From contig NZ_CP123622.1 in the NCBI RefSeq assembly GCF_029873255.1, positions 2,393,001 to 2,457,000 on the forward strand: a DNA stretch of 64,000 nucleotides, written 5' to 3'. The position numbers and the translations under genes are program-made. Source of the DNA: Pigmentibacter sp. JX0631 (lineage in GTDB: Bacteria > Bdellovibrionota_B > Oligoflexia > Silvanigrellales > Silvanigrellaceae). A model generated the notes under the pieces. That model had not been told where the DNA came from. It worked only from the letters and a program-made list of their open reading frames with translations, and made no database searches. Below are positions 45,055 through 53,371 of the stretch, piece by piece; the stretch's first letter is position 1, and each line of letters begins with the position of its first letter.

Positions 45055-45714
45055 ATGGCAAGTAAAAAATATGCAGAATCAATAAATCAGTTTTCCCAAA
45101 CTATGAAAACTTTAATATTTGGAGAAAATAACGCCAGATTAGATTATCTGATTGAGCAATTTTACCGCTTAAATCATGAAAGAAGATCTTTTATAATTGT
45201 TTCATCATTAGTACTAGCTATTTTAAGTTTTGTTGGCTTAGTTTGTCTTTACTTTTTAGGTTTATATTCTTTGCAATCAAAACTTTCGAGTGCATATACA
45301 AATTCAAATGCATTAAGAGAAATTAAATCTGCATATATATCAGTTCAAACAAAATACGAAGAAATTACAGGCAATATTTCCTCTGCAAATAGTAGTTTAA
45401 ATTTAGTTTCTATAGTCGATCAAAAGGCAAAAGATTTAGGAATTCAAGTATCTGGTTTTCCATCTAAACCAACAATAACTAAATTTCCAAATCAAAATCC
45501 ATTAGCTGAAAATTTTCAAAAAGAAAGTATAGATTTTAAATTATCAAATATTAGTTTAAAAAAGATGATGGAATTCATCAATGGACTAGAACAGCTTCCA
45601 AATAAATTAAAAGTTACAAAATATAGATTAATATCAATAACTGATGCTAAATTATATTTTGAAGTTCTATTAACTGTAGAGGCTTTAATTCCTAATGATA
45701 AAGAAAATAAATAA
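45055..45714 (+). CDS. gspM: Type II secretion protein GspM/PilO-like
   Basis: A 219-residue bitopic inner-membrane protein: a cytoplasmic stretch of about 50 residues, one helix (FIIVSSLVLAILSFVGLVCLYFL in outline), a coiled-coil-like region, and a periplasmic domain ending KLYFEVLLTVEAL. That is the layout of GspM/PilO, which pairs with GspL. Sequence identity is low in this family, so the call rests on size, topology and place between gspL and gspN. ATG at 45055 is preferred because the gspL stop is at 45051-45053 and GGAG lies just upstream within gspL. Confidence 0.74.
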   Translation: MASKKYAESINQFSQTMKTLIFGENNARLDYLIEQFYRLNHERRSFIIVSSLVLAILSFVGLVCLYFLGLYSLQSKLSSAYTNSNALREIKSAYISVQTKYEEITGNISSANSSLNLVSIVDQKAKDLGIQVSGFPSKPTITKFPNQNPLAENFQKESIDFKLSNISLKKMMEFINGLEQLPNKLKVTKYRLISITDAKLYFEVLLTVEALIPNDKENK

Positions 45715-45737
45715 CTTTTTAAGGTGTTTTTACTTTT

Positions 45738-46676
45738 ATGAATAAAAAAAAAATAATTAGTTACATTTTTGTTAGTTTATTTGCTTTTATTGTGATATTT
45801 TATCATACTTTTCCTTATACATTACTAAAAGAAAATATTGTTATACAAGTTCAAAATCAATTGAATTCACAAAAAATACCCTTAAATTTTTCTATGATAT
45901 CTTTGAAACCTTACTGGATAACGGGTGTTGAAATTCGAGGATTGGAATTTGAAAATAAACTAGATCACAACGATGAATTGGTGATTAGAAGCATAACTGC
46001 CAGGCTCTCTCTTTTACCTTTATTAATCGGTAATATTACTATTAATATGAATATAGAACAAAGAGATGGTAGTGTTGTCGCTAAAGTAGTTCTTCCTCTT
46101 TTTGCTACGCTTGCAGGAGATACCAGTTTAAAATATTTAGATCTGCAATCCAAAAATTTTAAACTTGACTCAATATTCTCGCAATTACTTAATGTTGTTC
46201 GTCTGAATGAAAAACCAGAATTAGCTTTAGTAACTCCTATTATCGCAAAAACTAAAGTAGGAGGGAGACTTTTTGGAACGGTAACTTATGAAGAAAAAGG
46301 TAGGGCTGTTGTAAAATTAAACTTAAAAGAAGCTTTTTTAAATACTGCAAATGAGGCTTTGAATATTCCAATCCAAAACTTTACAACTGCAAATGTTGAT
46401 TTTGATTGGAATGGAAAGAAAATTCAAATACATCCAAATACCAAATTTGAATCTGAGGATATTAAATTTGATTTAGACGGTTTTATGGAAACCCCTTCCG
46501 ATCCTAAATTACCGTGGCATTTAGATTTAGGACTTAACTTGAAAATGAGTGGTCAAGTTGAAAAAGATTTTGGTTTTTTAATCCCTCAACTTTTAAATTG
46601 TCCTAACAATGTAATAATTGCTGGACTTATGAAACTTAAACTTGTAGGTGATTCAAGCAGTTTAAGTTGTCAATAA
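45738..46676 (+). CDS. gspN: Type II secretion protein GspN
   Basis: A 312-residue protein with one N-terminal helix (IISYIFVSLFAFIVIFYHTFPY in outline) and a beta-rich periplasmic body, as in the T2SSN family. VQNQLNSQKIPLNFSMISLK, YWITGVEIRGLEF and AKTKVGGRLFGTVTYEEKG fit the repetitive AsmA-like character of GspN. It completes a gspL-gspM-gspN run. GspN is an accessory of some type II systems and is typical of delta-proteobacterial and Bdellovibrio-type loci. No other gsp gene lies in the window. Confidence 0.8.
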   Translation: MNKKKIISYIFVSLFAFIVIFYHTFPYTLLKENIVIQVQNQLNSQKIPLNFSMISLKPYWITGVEIRGLEFENKLDHNDELVIRSITARLSLLPLLIGNITINMNIEQRDGSVVAKVVLPLFATLAGDTSLKYLDLQSKNFKLDSIFSQLLNVVRLNEKPELALVTPIIAKTKVGGRLFGTVTYEEKGRAVVKLNLKEAFLNTANEALNIPIQNFTTANVDFDWNGKKIQIHPNTKFESEDIKFDLDGFMETPSDPKLPWHLDLGLNLKMSGQVEKDFGFLIPQLLNCPNNVIIAGLMKLKLVGDSSSLSCQ

Positions 46677-46766
46677 AATATATATTTCTTTTTTAATTTT
46701 TATAAAGTAGATATAGATTATCTTATTTAATACAGTAAGATATTCAATTCTTGTAAGGAGATAAAA

Positions 46767-47507
46767 ATGAAAAAGAAAATATGTTTTTTTACTTTATTTA
46801 ACCTTTTTTTTGTAAATATACAAACAAATGCTCTTGAAAAAGGCTTTGTTTATTTAAAAGATATTGATCCGACAATAAAAAGTGATCTAAGATATTTATC
46901 GACAAATAATTTTACAAATCAAATAGTACCTGGATATAAAAAACCAGCGGTAATTTTAACTAAAGAAGCAGCTGAAGCGTTAAAATGTGCTCAACAAAAA
47001 TTCAATAAAGATAATTATTCAATAGTTGTTTATGATGCTTATAGACCTCAAACTGCAGTGAATTTCTTTATGAAATGGAGTAAAGATTTAAAAGAACAAG
47101 AAAAAAAATCTTGGTTTTATCCAAGAGTGGACAAAGTGAAAGTATTTGAGTTGGGTTATGTCGCTTCTAAATCAGGACACTCACGCGGTAGTACTGTTGA
47201 TATTTCGTTAATTAAAAAAGATAAAAAAATAAGTAAAATTGTTCCTGAAGAAAGAAAATATTCTGATGGAATGAAAATTTATTACTTAAACGATGGAACC
47301 GAAGATTTTGGTTCTTCATTTGATTTATTTGATCTTGCTTCACATTATGAAAATGATCTCATTAGCAAAGAACAACAAGAAAAACGTTTATATTTAAAAA
47401 ATGTTATGGATTCTTGTGGTTTTAATAATTACAAAGAAGAATGGTGGCATTTTACTTTAAGAAATGAACCATTTCCTGAAACTTATTTTGATTTCTCAGT
47501 GGAATAA
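46767..47507 (+). CDS. ddpX: D-alanyl-D-alanine dipeptidase (VanX/DdpX family)
   Basis: A 246-residue zinc dipeptidase of peptidase family M15D. A signal peptide covers residues 1-22 (cut near TNA-LEK), so it acts in the periplasm. Zinc ligands His138 and Asp145 lie in KSGHSRGSTVDIS and His228 in EEWWHF; Glu225 is the catalytic base and Arg93 lies in YDAYRPQ. It hydrolyses D-Ala-D-Ala released from peptidoglycan. No vanA- or vanH-like gene is near, so a role in glycopeptide resistance is not suggested. AAGGAG precedes ATG at 46767. Confidence 0.9.
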   Translation: MKKKICFFTLFNLFFVNIQTNALEKGFVYLKDIDPTIKSDLRYLSTNNFTNQIVPGYKKPAVILTKEAAEALKCAQQKFNKDNYSIVVYDAYRPQTAVNFFMKWSKDLKEQEKKSWFYPRVDKVKVFELGYVASKSGHSRGSTVDISLIKKDKKISKIVPEERKYSDGMKIYYLNDGTEDFGSSFDLFDLASHYENDLISKEQQEKRLYLKNVMDSCGFNNYKEEWWHFTLRNEPFPETYFDFSVE

Positions 47508-47521
47508 TTTAGATTATTCCA
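47500..47521 (+). terminator. Hairpin overlapping the ddpX stop codon
   Basis: TGGAATAAT at 47500-47508 and ATTATTCCA at 47513-47521 form a perfect nine-base stem with loop TTAG; the ddpX stop lies inside the left arm. The bases after it (TATTTCATTCTC) are only moderately T-rich, so it is a weak terminator at best. Confidence 0.38.
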
Positions 47522-47848
47522 TATTTCATTCTCAAAAATATTCTTTTAATTCAAGTTAAAATATAAAAAAATCACGAATTCTTCAAAAAATCATAAAAAA
47601 AATTTTAAAAATCATTCTCTTTTTAAATAGGAAGAGTAAAATTTAAATAATTAGTTATATTATTTTCTTAATTTAAGAAAAATAAATTAATAATTATTTA
47701 AATTTAAAATTATAAATATTTATAACACTATTGTGTTCAAATTTTGGTTATGATATTTTAGGAAAATTAATTAATTTCTGTTTATGCATTGCTTTTTACT
47801 TGATACTTTGTGTATTCAAGTTCTCTTAATTTATTAAGGAGTTCTCAA
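47522..47848. other. Non-coding gap before the metalloprotease
   Basis: About 327 very AT-rich bases with no supported gene. The only structure I see is AACAC-TATT-GTGTT at 47724-47737, an imperfect operator-like palindrome just ahead of TATGAT at 47749-47754, which could be a -10 box for the protease gene. AAGGAG at 47836-47841 is the ribosome binding site of that gene. Confidence 0.5.
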
Positions 47849-49642
47849 TTGACTAATATTAAACTGTCTTTAAGATCTGTTAGTTTATCAGTTGCCCTCG
47901 TTTTTTCTTTAAATGCATTTGCTAATAAAGATAAAAATACAAATGAATTAAATGAAAGTTTGACTATTGGGATAGAAAAAAGCTTACCTTTAACCCAGGG
48001 TGTTGATGGTTTATATAGAAATGATGGTGTTGCAGCTGTCATTTCAGAACCAAATTTTATAATTAGTAATAAAATTAATGGGAAAACGGAAAATAACAAA
48101 AATGATTTCATATTGATTGCGAAGGAATATTTACGGTCAAATGCTGCAAAATTCGGCTTAAATCAAAATGCTATCGAAAATCTTGCCTTACAATTTGTAA
48201 GAACTGACAAAGAATTCTCAGTAGTCAGATTTATTCAACAAGTACACAATATTCCTGTTTATGGAAGTTCTATTGCTGTAACTGTTAATAATAAAGGAAG
48301 AGTAACTTTTGTTGCAAGTAATACAGTAACAGGGAATTTAGAAGAACATAAAGTATTATTAGATAGCTTAACTAGCTTTTCACAAGAACAAGCATTAAAA
48401 ATTGCTTTAAACTATTTAAGAATAGAAGCAACAAAATTTACCAAAGCAAATTATGTTATATTCAAAGATACACAAAATAATGTTCATGAAGCATGGCATT
48501 TTAAAGTAATTCCTGCAAAAGGAAATGGAGATTGGGATATACTAATTGATTCAGCGCAAGGAAATATTTTAAGGGCAGAAAATAAAATTAGAAACTATTC
48601 TGCAACTGCAAAAGTTTATAAAACAGACCCCCTGTCTACAGTAAAACTAAAGTATGGCGATGCTGGGTTTGCAGATAACATCGATAATCCAAAATCTTCT
48701 AATTCTAGTCAGCAGCCAAAAGATACTCCAGAACTTTCTAAAGCAAGAACGCTTGTAACATTACCAGATGTTACTTTTATAAATAATAATTACTCTTTAA
48801 CAAGTAAATATGCGGTTTGTGATGATTTTGAATCTCCAAATGACAACGCTTGTCCAGTGCAAACAGCCAATTTGTTTGATTTTGATAGAACAAATAAGTA
48901 TTTTGATGCAGTTAATGTCTTTTATCATATAGATAATTATCTTCGTTATGTTAATGAAACTTTAAACGTAAGTGTTATGCCGTATCAATATAAAGGCGGA
49001 GTTCATTATGACCCACATGGATTGGGAGGTGATGATAACTCGCATTATAGTGAATCATCTGGGAAGTTAGCCTTTGGCCAAGGTGGAGTGGATGATGCTG
49101 AAGATTTGATGGTCGTAATCCATGAGTTAGGGCATGGTATCCATGATTGGCTCACTCACGGAAATTCTGAGAATGATGCTGAAAATGGCTTAGGAGAAGG
49201 AACTGGTGATTATCTTGCGGCAGGGTATGTCCGTGACATACCTGAAAACTTATGGAAACCGACAGATCCAAAGTATAACTGGGTAATGCGTTGGGATGGT
49301 CACAATCCATTTTGGCCTGGTAGAGTTTCTAATTGGCACATTGGCAGAAAATATCCTCAAGATGTCATTCATACAGGGGATAATCATGCTTCAGGGCAAT
49401 ATTGGTCTTCTTGTAATTTAGTTGCACGAGATAAAATAGGAGGCCAAGCTATGGATAAAGTTTTTTTGAGTGGGTTATCAAAAACAGTTGAATCGACTAA
49501 TCAAGTTGGTGCTGCTCAAGCAATTATCAATGCTGCAAAAGATTTAAAATATTCTAATGATCAAATTAAGGGTATTGCATATGCTTATAATACAGTTTGT
49601 TCATATAATGTTAAAATCCCAATAACTGATCCAGAAGAATAA
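47849..49642 (+). CDS. Secreted FTP-domain zinc metalloprotease (M4/M36-like)
   Basis: A 597-residue exported protease. The signal peptide (LSLRSVSLSVALVFSLNAFA) is followed by a fungalysin/thermolysin propeptide domain (VRFIQQVHNIPVYGSSIAVT) and a PepSY-like region. The catalytic domain has HELGHGIHDWLTHG with His425, Glu426 and His429, and downstream GEGTGDYLAAGY with Glu450 as third ligand. The propeptide must be removed for activity, and such enzymes are usual clients of type II secretion. TTG at 47849 lies seven bases after AAGGAG. A GTG at 47810 would add 13 residues without a good site. The exact M4 or M36 membership is uncertain. Confidence 0.88.
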   Translation: MTNIKLSLRSVSLSVALVFSLNAFANKDKNTNELNESLTIGIEKSLPLTQGVDGLYRNDGVAAVISEPNFIISNKINGKTENNKNDFILIAKEYLRSNAAKFGLNQNAIENLALQFVRTDKEFSVVRFIQQVHNIPVYGSSIAVTVNNKGRVTFVASNTVTGNLEEHKVLLDSLTSFSQEQALKIALNYLRIEATKFTKANYVIFKDTQNNVHEAWHFKVIPAKGNGDWDILIDSAQGNILRAENKIRNYSATAKVYKTDPLSTVKLKYGDAGFADNIDNPKSSNSSQQPKDTPELSKARTLVTLPDVTFINNNYSLTSKYAVCDDFESPNDNACPVQTANLFDFDRTNKYFDAVNVFYHIDNYLRYVNETLNVSVMPYQYKGGVHYDPHGLGGDDNSHYSESSGKLAFGQGGVDDAEDLMVVIHELGHGIHDWLTHGNSENDAENGLGEGTGDYLAAGYVRDIPENLWKPTDPKYNWVMRWDGHNPFWPGRVSNWHIGRKYPQDVIHTGDNHASGQYWSSCNLVARDKIGGQAMDKVFLSGLSKTVESTNQVGAAQAIINAAKDLKYSNDQIKGIAYAYNTVCSYNVKIPITDPEE

Positions 49643-49719
49643 GTATTGTCAAATTTAAGAAGAGAAGTTATGTTGCCTTGGTATTAAATTAAAACAATTA
49701 TATAATATTGAGGCACATT

Positions 49720-49914
49720 ATGAAAAACCTTAAATATGTATTCTTTTTTGTTTGTATTTTTCTTTTCCAATCAATTCATGCACAAAATTTTAGATCAAAG
49801 GAAGAAATTTTTTCTCAATATTTTAAACCAACTATTGATTGTACATGGTTAAAAAAATGTAGTTTTAGACCTCATAAAAAAGAAACTACTACAAAATTCC
49901 GTTTTGTTTTATAG
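49720..49914 (+). CDS. Small secreted protein of unknown function
   Basis: A 64-residue product starting at ATG 49720 with GAGG at suitable spacing. A clear signal peptide (YVFFFVCIFLFQSIHA) leaves a mature part of about 43 residues, basic, with two Cys (IDCTWLKKCSF) that could form a disulphide. It lies 77 bases after the metalloprotease and overlaps the convergent PLP-enzyme gene by six bases. No function is recognised. Being next to a protease, it might be an inhibitor or chaperone, but nothing in the sequence proves that. Confidence 0.55.
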   Translation: MKNLKYVFFFVCIFLFQSIHAQNFRSKEEIFSQYFKPTIDCTWLKKCSFRPHKKETTTKFRFVL

Positions 49915-50922
49915 TGTAATATTTTTTAAAAGTTTATTTTGAAACCCTGTTAATGACAAAGACCCACCTGAATGAATAATTAAAATGTCTTTTGTTAAAT
50001 TTTTTTCTTTAATAATATTATAACTTTCATAAAATAGTTTAGCACTATAAATAGGGTCTAAAAGAAAGCCATTTGTTTTACAATTATTTATTATAAATTC
50101 AAAAATTTTACTATTTGTAGAACCAAATGATTTTGCATTTGTTGGAGTGTATAAAATAAAATTATTACTTAATGAAATATTTTCCTGAAATAAAGTGTTA
50201 AAAATTTTTAAATAAGAATTTAGTAATTCTTTGAAATAAGATTCAGTTCCTGCAATTAGTAGGACATGTATAAGGGTATCTTTTTTGATATATAAAAAAG
50301 AAATAATTACAGAAATAGCTGTTAATCCAGTGCCAGAATCAATAAAAATATGGTGAAAATTTAACTTTAATTTTTCTTCATTTTTTAAGATATCATAGGG
50401 TAATGATAAAGATCCAGAAAAGGCTTCTTCAGTATTTGCCCCTTCGGGCAAAACAAATATTTTTTTGCCTTCAGCAAGCGCCGTTTTTTGATATTCATTT
50501 ATTGTCTCTTCTATATTTTCAGTATAAAGAATATTACTTTCTGTTAGAAATAATGAAGTAAAAAAAGAATTTCCAACTAGTGATTCTTTTTTTACTTTAG
50601 TATTTAATACTAGAATTGGTTTAATGTTTTGTTCAATTAAAAGTTGTATAGCACTGAGAATATTATTAGAGTTTAATCCGCCTAACAAGATTACTTGACC
50701 GTAATCATTCTTAACTAAATAAGGCATTAATGATAGGTATTTTCTGATTTTAGAACCACTAATTCCAAACCCTAATTCATCATCTCTTTTTACATATAAA
50801 GTAGCATCGAATTTTATTTGTTGATTTAATTTATGTACTCTTGATGAATATTGATAATTTGCGAAAGTAAAAGATTCAACTTTAGAAAAAAAATTATCTG
50901 TTAAATTATTTTTTAATTGCAT
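49909..50922 (-). CDS. PLP enzyme, ACC deaminase / D-cysteine desulfhydrase family
   Basis: A fold-type II PLP enzyme of 337 residues. LYVKRDDELGFGISGSKIRK holds the presumed PLP Lys58 (counted from the preferred start), followed by VILLGGLNSNNILSAIQLL, matching the GG..SNH.RA phosphate/substrate loop of ACC deaminases with Asn in place of His. HIFIDSGTGLTAISVII is the glycine-rich PLP phosphate loop. Family members cleave D-cysteine or 1-aminocyclopropane-1-carboxylate; the changed substrate loop makes specificity unsure. ATG at 50922 follows AAGGG and lies eight bases after the upstream stop. A longer frame from 51018 overlaps the upstream gene and is not favoured. Confidence 0.76.
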   Translation of the reverse strand: MQLKNNLTDNFFSKVESFTFANYQYSSRVHKLNQQIKFDATLYVKRDDELGFGISGSKIRKYLSLMPYLVKNDYGQVILLGGLNSNNILSAIQLLIEQNIKPILVLNTKVKKESLVGNSFFTSLFLTESNILYTENIEETINEYQKTALAEGKKIFVLPEGANTEEAFSGSLSLPYDILKNEEKLKLNFHHIFIDSGTGLTAISVIISFLYIKKDTLIHVLLIAGTESYFKELLNSYLKIFNTLFQENISLSNNFILYTPTNAKSFGSTNSKIFEFIINNCKTNGFLLDPIYSAKLFYESYNIIKEKNLTKDILIIHSGGSLSLTGFQNKLLKNITL

Positions 50923-50929
50923 TTTTCCC

Positions 50930-53371
50930 TTAAAAAATTCCTGTAACCATAAGTGATAATCCTGGGCGAAAAATATCAGAATTATCTGGTACAACCCTAG
51001 TGTATTCATAATATGCACTAAAGGTACCTATTAGCCAATCTAAAATAAAGTAATTAGCGGCCGCCGTGGGAGTAAATTTAAATTTACTTTGAATAGGGGA
51101 AATAAAAGTAAAGAGAAAATCAAAAGTATTCCCAAACTTTAAACTTAGCTTTGAGTCAATAGCATAAGTAGCTGCTGGAGTAGCGATTAATTCTAAAGAG
51201 CTTCCAACAGTATCTGAAGTATTAAACATAAGAATTTCTTGGCCTTGTAAATTTAAATCGAGCACAAACTTTTCTATCTGACCTAAGCCCATTAAATAAT
51301 ATTGATTGTAGACTAATCCACTGCGTTGATTAGAACTGGTTCTACTAGATACATCTATTTGAACCCCAGCGTTTAATTCAAGATTTTTATAAACTCCGCC
51401 ACCTAAAAAATATAAGGTGTCTTGAGTATTATCCACAAATATAGCACCACCAGATTGATATATTCTCACTGAATCAGTTTCTTTTTTTAATTCATCTTTT
51501 TCCCAACGATAGCTTTCATAGATACTTCCTTCTGCAACAATTGCATCAAGATTACTATACCCGTTCGTTAAATTTTTTACATAAAATAATTTTCCAGCAC
51601 CACCTAAAAACCATCCTGTAGCATTAGATTCTTTAATTGTATCATAGCTATATATACCACCCATGATGGCACGAAAAACACTTTTATCGCTATACGTATT
51701 TGGTAAGGATTGATTTTGAGCAAGAGATAAAGCGTTTGCATCATATTGAATTCCAAATGGAATAATTAGAGTCCAAGGTTTTTCAATATTAATTTTTTTT
51801 AAAAAATCTGCAGCTGATTGACGTAATGAAGGATCGAGTTCTGTATCCCAAACTGCTGTTTGAAAAGCATTTTTAGCAAATACTAATTTATTATTAAAGT
51901 AATAGGGAACTCCAACATAGTATTCATATTCATGCGCAATTTTGCTTTCTGGTGGGATATTTTTTTTCGCTAATAAAAATTCATTTTCTGCTTTTTCATA
52001 ATTTTTTTCTTCTAGATATATCAATCCTAATTGCCAATGTGCCATTGGGTAATTAGGGTCCATTTTTTCAGCGTATTGAAAATATTTTTTTGCGTCTTGA
52101 TTTTGATATAATCCTTTTTTGGCAAAACCAAGATAATAAGGAATTCTAATATCTTTATCCATTTGATTTTGAATTGGAGTGAGTAAGTTAAGTAATTCAA
52201 AAAACTCTTCATTGTCTGCTAATACAGCTGCTCTATCTAATCTATCTAATATTTCACCAATTCCATCTATATTTTTAATTTCAAAGCGTTGCTTTAACTC
52301 ATCTTGTGTAGTTGTTAAAGCAATATAGTTATCTATTGTAGAACTTTTAGGAGTCGCTAATGGTAATACACTACCATCTTCAAAAATTGTAAATTCTAAC
52401 CCTGGTGTTAGTTTAATACTATTATCACTATTTTTTTGTTTTTCTTCAGATTTTGTAACGCTAGGAATAAGAGTAACATCCCCACTGAATACTAAAAGTC
52501 TTGTAAATAATTTTCCGTTTTCTTTATCTCTTGTAATGACAACATCTGAACCTCTGGGTATTAAAACATTTACTTCCGCAGTATAAATATTGATTTTATT
52601 TGTAAAGTTTTCAGTATTTGCATCAGTATCATTTCTATTACCAGAAGCTTTAACTCTTAATCCTCCGTAGTTTAACCTTGCTGTTCGCATTTGCTCATCA
52701 CTTTGTGTAGTTTCTATACTTAAATTAGATGAAGGTAACAAAAATAATACTCCAGACTCAGAATCTGATATTCTAAGAGTATCTAAATTGTCTGTTTGAA
52801 AAATACCATCATTCCAAACAAAACTTCTTGATAAAGAACCAATGTATAGAATATAGTCGCTTTGAATCAAAGTGCCTTTTCCATAAATTGCTGAAACTTG
52901 TTGAGAAGAAAATGAATCATTTTTATTTTGCTTTGGCTTTACATAATCCATTAATTTATTCAATTCTTTAGGATCAAAGCCTTCTTTCGAACGAATATCA
53001 AATTCATATGTGTAAGTTGTTCCACCAAATTCATTATAGGTAATTATTTGTAAGACTGGAGCTTTGTCTTGGTATTCATTTTCTTTTAAAATAATCGGAC
53101 AGTATAATCCAGTACATATTTTTTTGTTATTAATCGACCATACTATATTTGAGTTTTGTGATGAAAAATCATCTCCAGGTGTTACTTCTAATAAAACTTC
53201 TTTATCATAAGCAGCCTGGATATTTAAAGGCGGGCCTGAAGACAAAATAGGGAGTTGCGGATTTAATAAACTTTTTGGAATTTCGGCAAATGCTTGCAGG
53301 AAAAAACTTTGGAAAAAGACAAAGAAACATTTTATTGTTGATATTTTAACAATATTAAGATTTTTCCTCAT
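50930..53371 (-). CDS. FecR-domain/TPR/beta-barrel outer-membrane protein
   Basis: An 813-residue exported protein. The signal peptide ends near LQAFAEIP. A FecR-like beta domain lies about residues 150-330 (LNYGGLRVKASG, VLIPRGSDVVITRD, LLVFSGDVTLIP). TPR repeats follow, around residues 400-490 (IPYYLGFAKKGLYQNQDAKK, HWQLGLIYLEEKNYEKAENE). The last 250 residues show alternating aromatic strands ending in GLSLMVTGIF, typical of an outer-membrane barrel with terminal Phe. This FecR-TPR-barrel order is unusual. Its start overlaps the mfd stop by 17 bases, so it may be co-transcribed with mfd. Confidence 0.76.
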   Translation of the reverse strand: MRKNLNIVKISTIKCFFVFFQSFFLQAFAEIPKSLLNPQLPILSSGPPLNIQAAYDKEVLLEVTPGDDFSSQNSNIVWSINNKKICTGLYCPIILKENEYQDKAPVLQIITYNEFGGTTYTYEFDIRSKEGFDPKELNKLMDYVKPKQNKNDSFSSQQVSAIYGKGTLIQSDYILYIGSLSRSFVWNDGIFQTDNLDTLRISDSESGVLFLLPSSNLSIETTQSDEQMRTARLNYGGLRVKASGNRNDTDANTENFTNKINIYTAEVNVLIPRGSDVVITRDKENGKLFTRLLVFSGDVTLIPSVTKSEEKQKNSDNSIKLTPGLEFTIFEDGSVLPLATPKSSTIDNYIALTTTQDELKQRFEIKNIDGIGEILDRLDRAAVLADNEEFFELLNLLTPIQNQMDKDIRIPYYLGFAKKGLYQNQDAKKYFQYAEKMDPNYPMAHWQLGLIYLEEKNYEKAENEFLLAKKNIPPESKIAHEYEYYVGVPYYFNNKLVFAKNAFQTAVWDTELDPSLRQSAADFLKKINIEKPWTLIIPFGIQYDANALSLAQNQSLPNTYSDKSVFRAIMGGIYSYDTIKESNATGWFLGGAGKLFYVKNLTNGYSNLDAIVAEGSIYESYRWEKDELKKETDSVRIYQSGGAIFVDNTQDTLYFLGGGVYKNLELNAGVQIDVSSRTSSNQRSGLVYNQYYLMGLGQIEKFVLDLNLQGQEILMFNTSDTVGSSLELIATPAATYAIDSKLSLKFGNTFDFLFTFISPIQSKFKFTPTAAANYFILDWLIGTFSAYYEYTRVVPDNSDIFRPGLSLMVTGIF

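Noticed and set aside
46767-47507. Glycopeptide-resistance (vanX) interpretation
   Set aside because: No vanA, vanH, vanR or vanS-like gene is nearby; a peptidoglycan-recycling dipeptidase is the simpler reading.
49909-51018. A longer 369-residue form of the PLP enzyme
   Set aside because: The extra 32 residues lie inside the upstream gene's final barrel strands and lack a ribosome binding site; the start at 50922 fits better.
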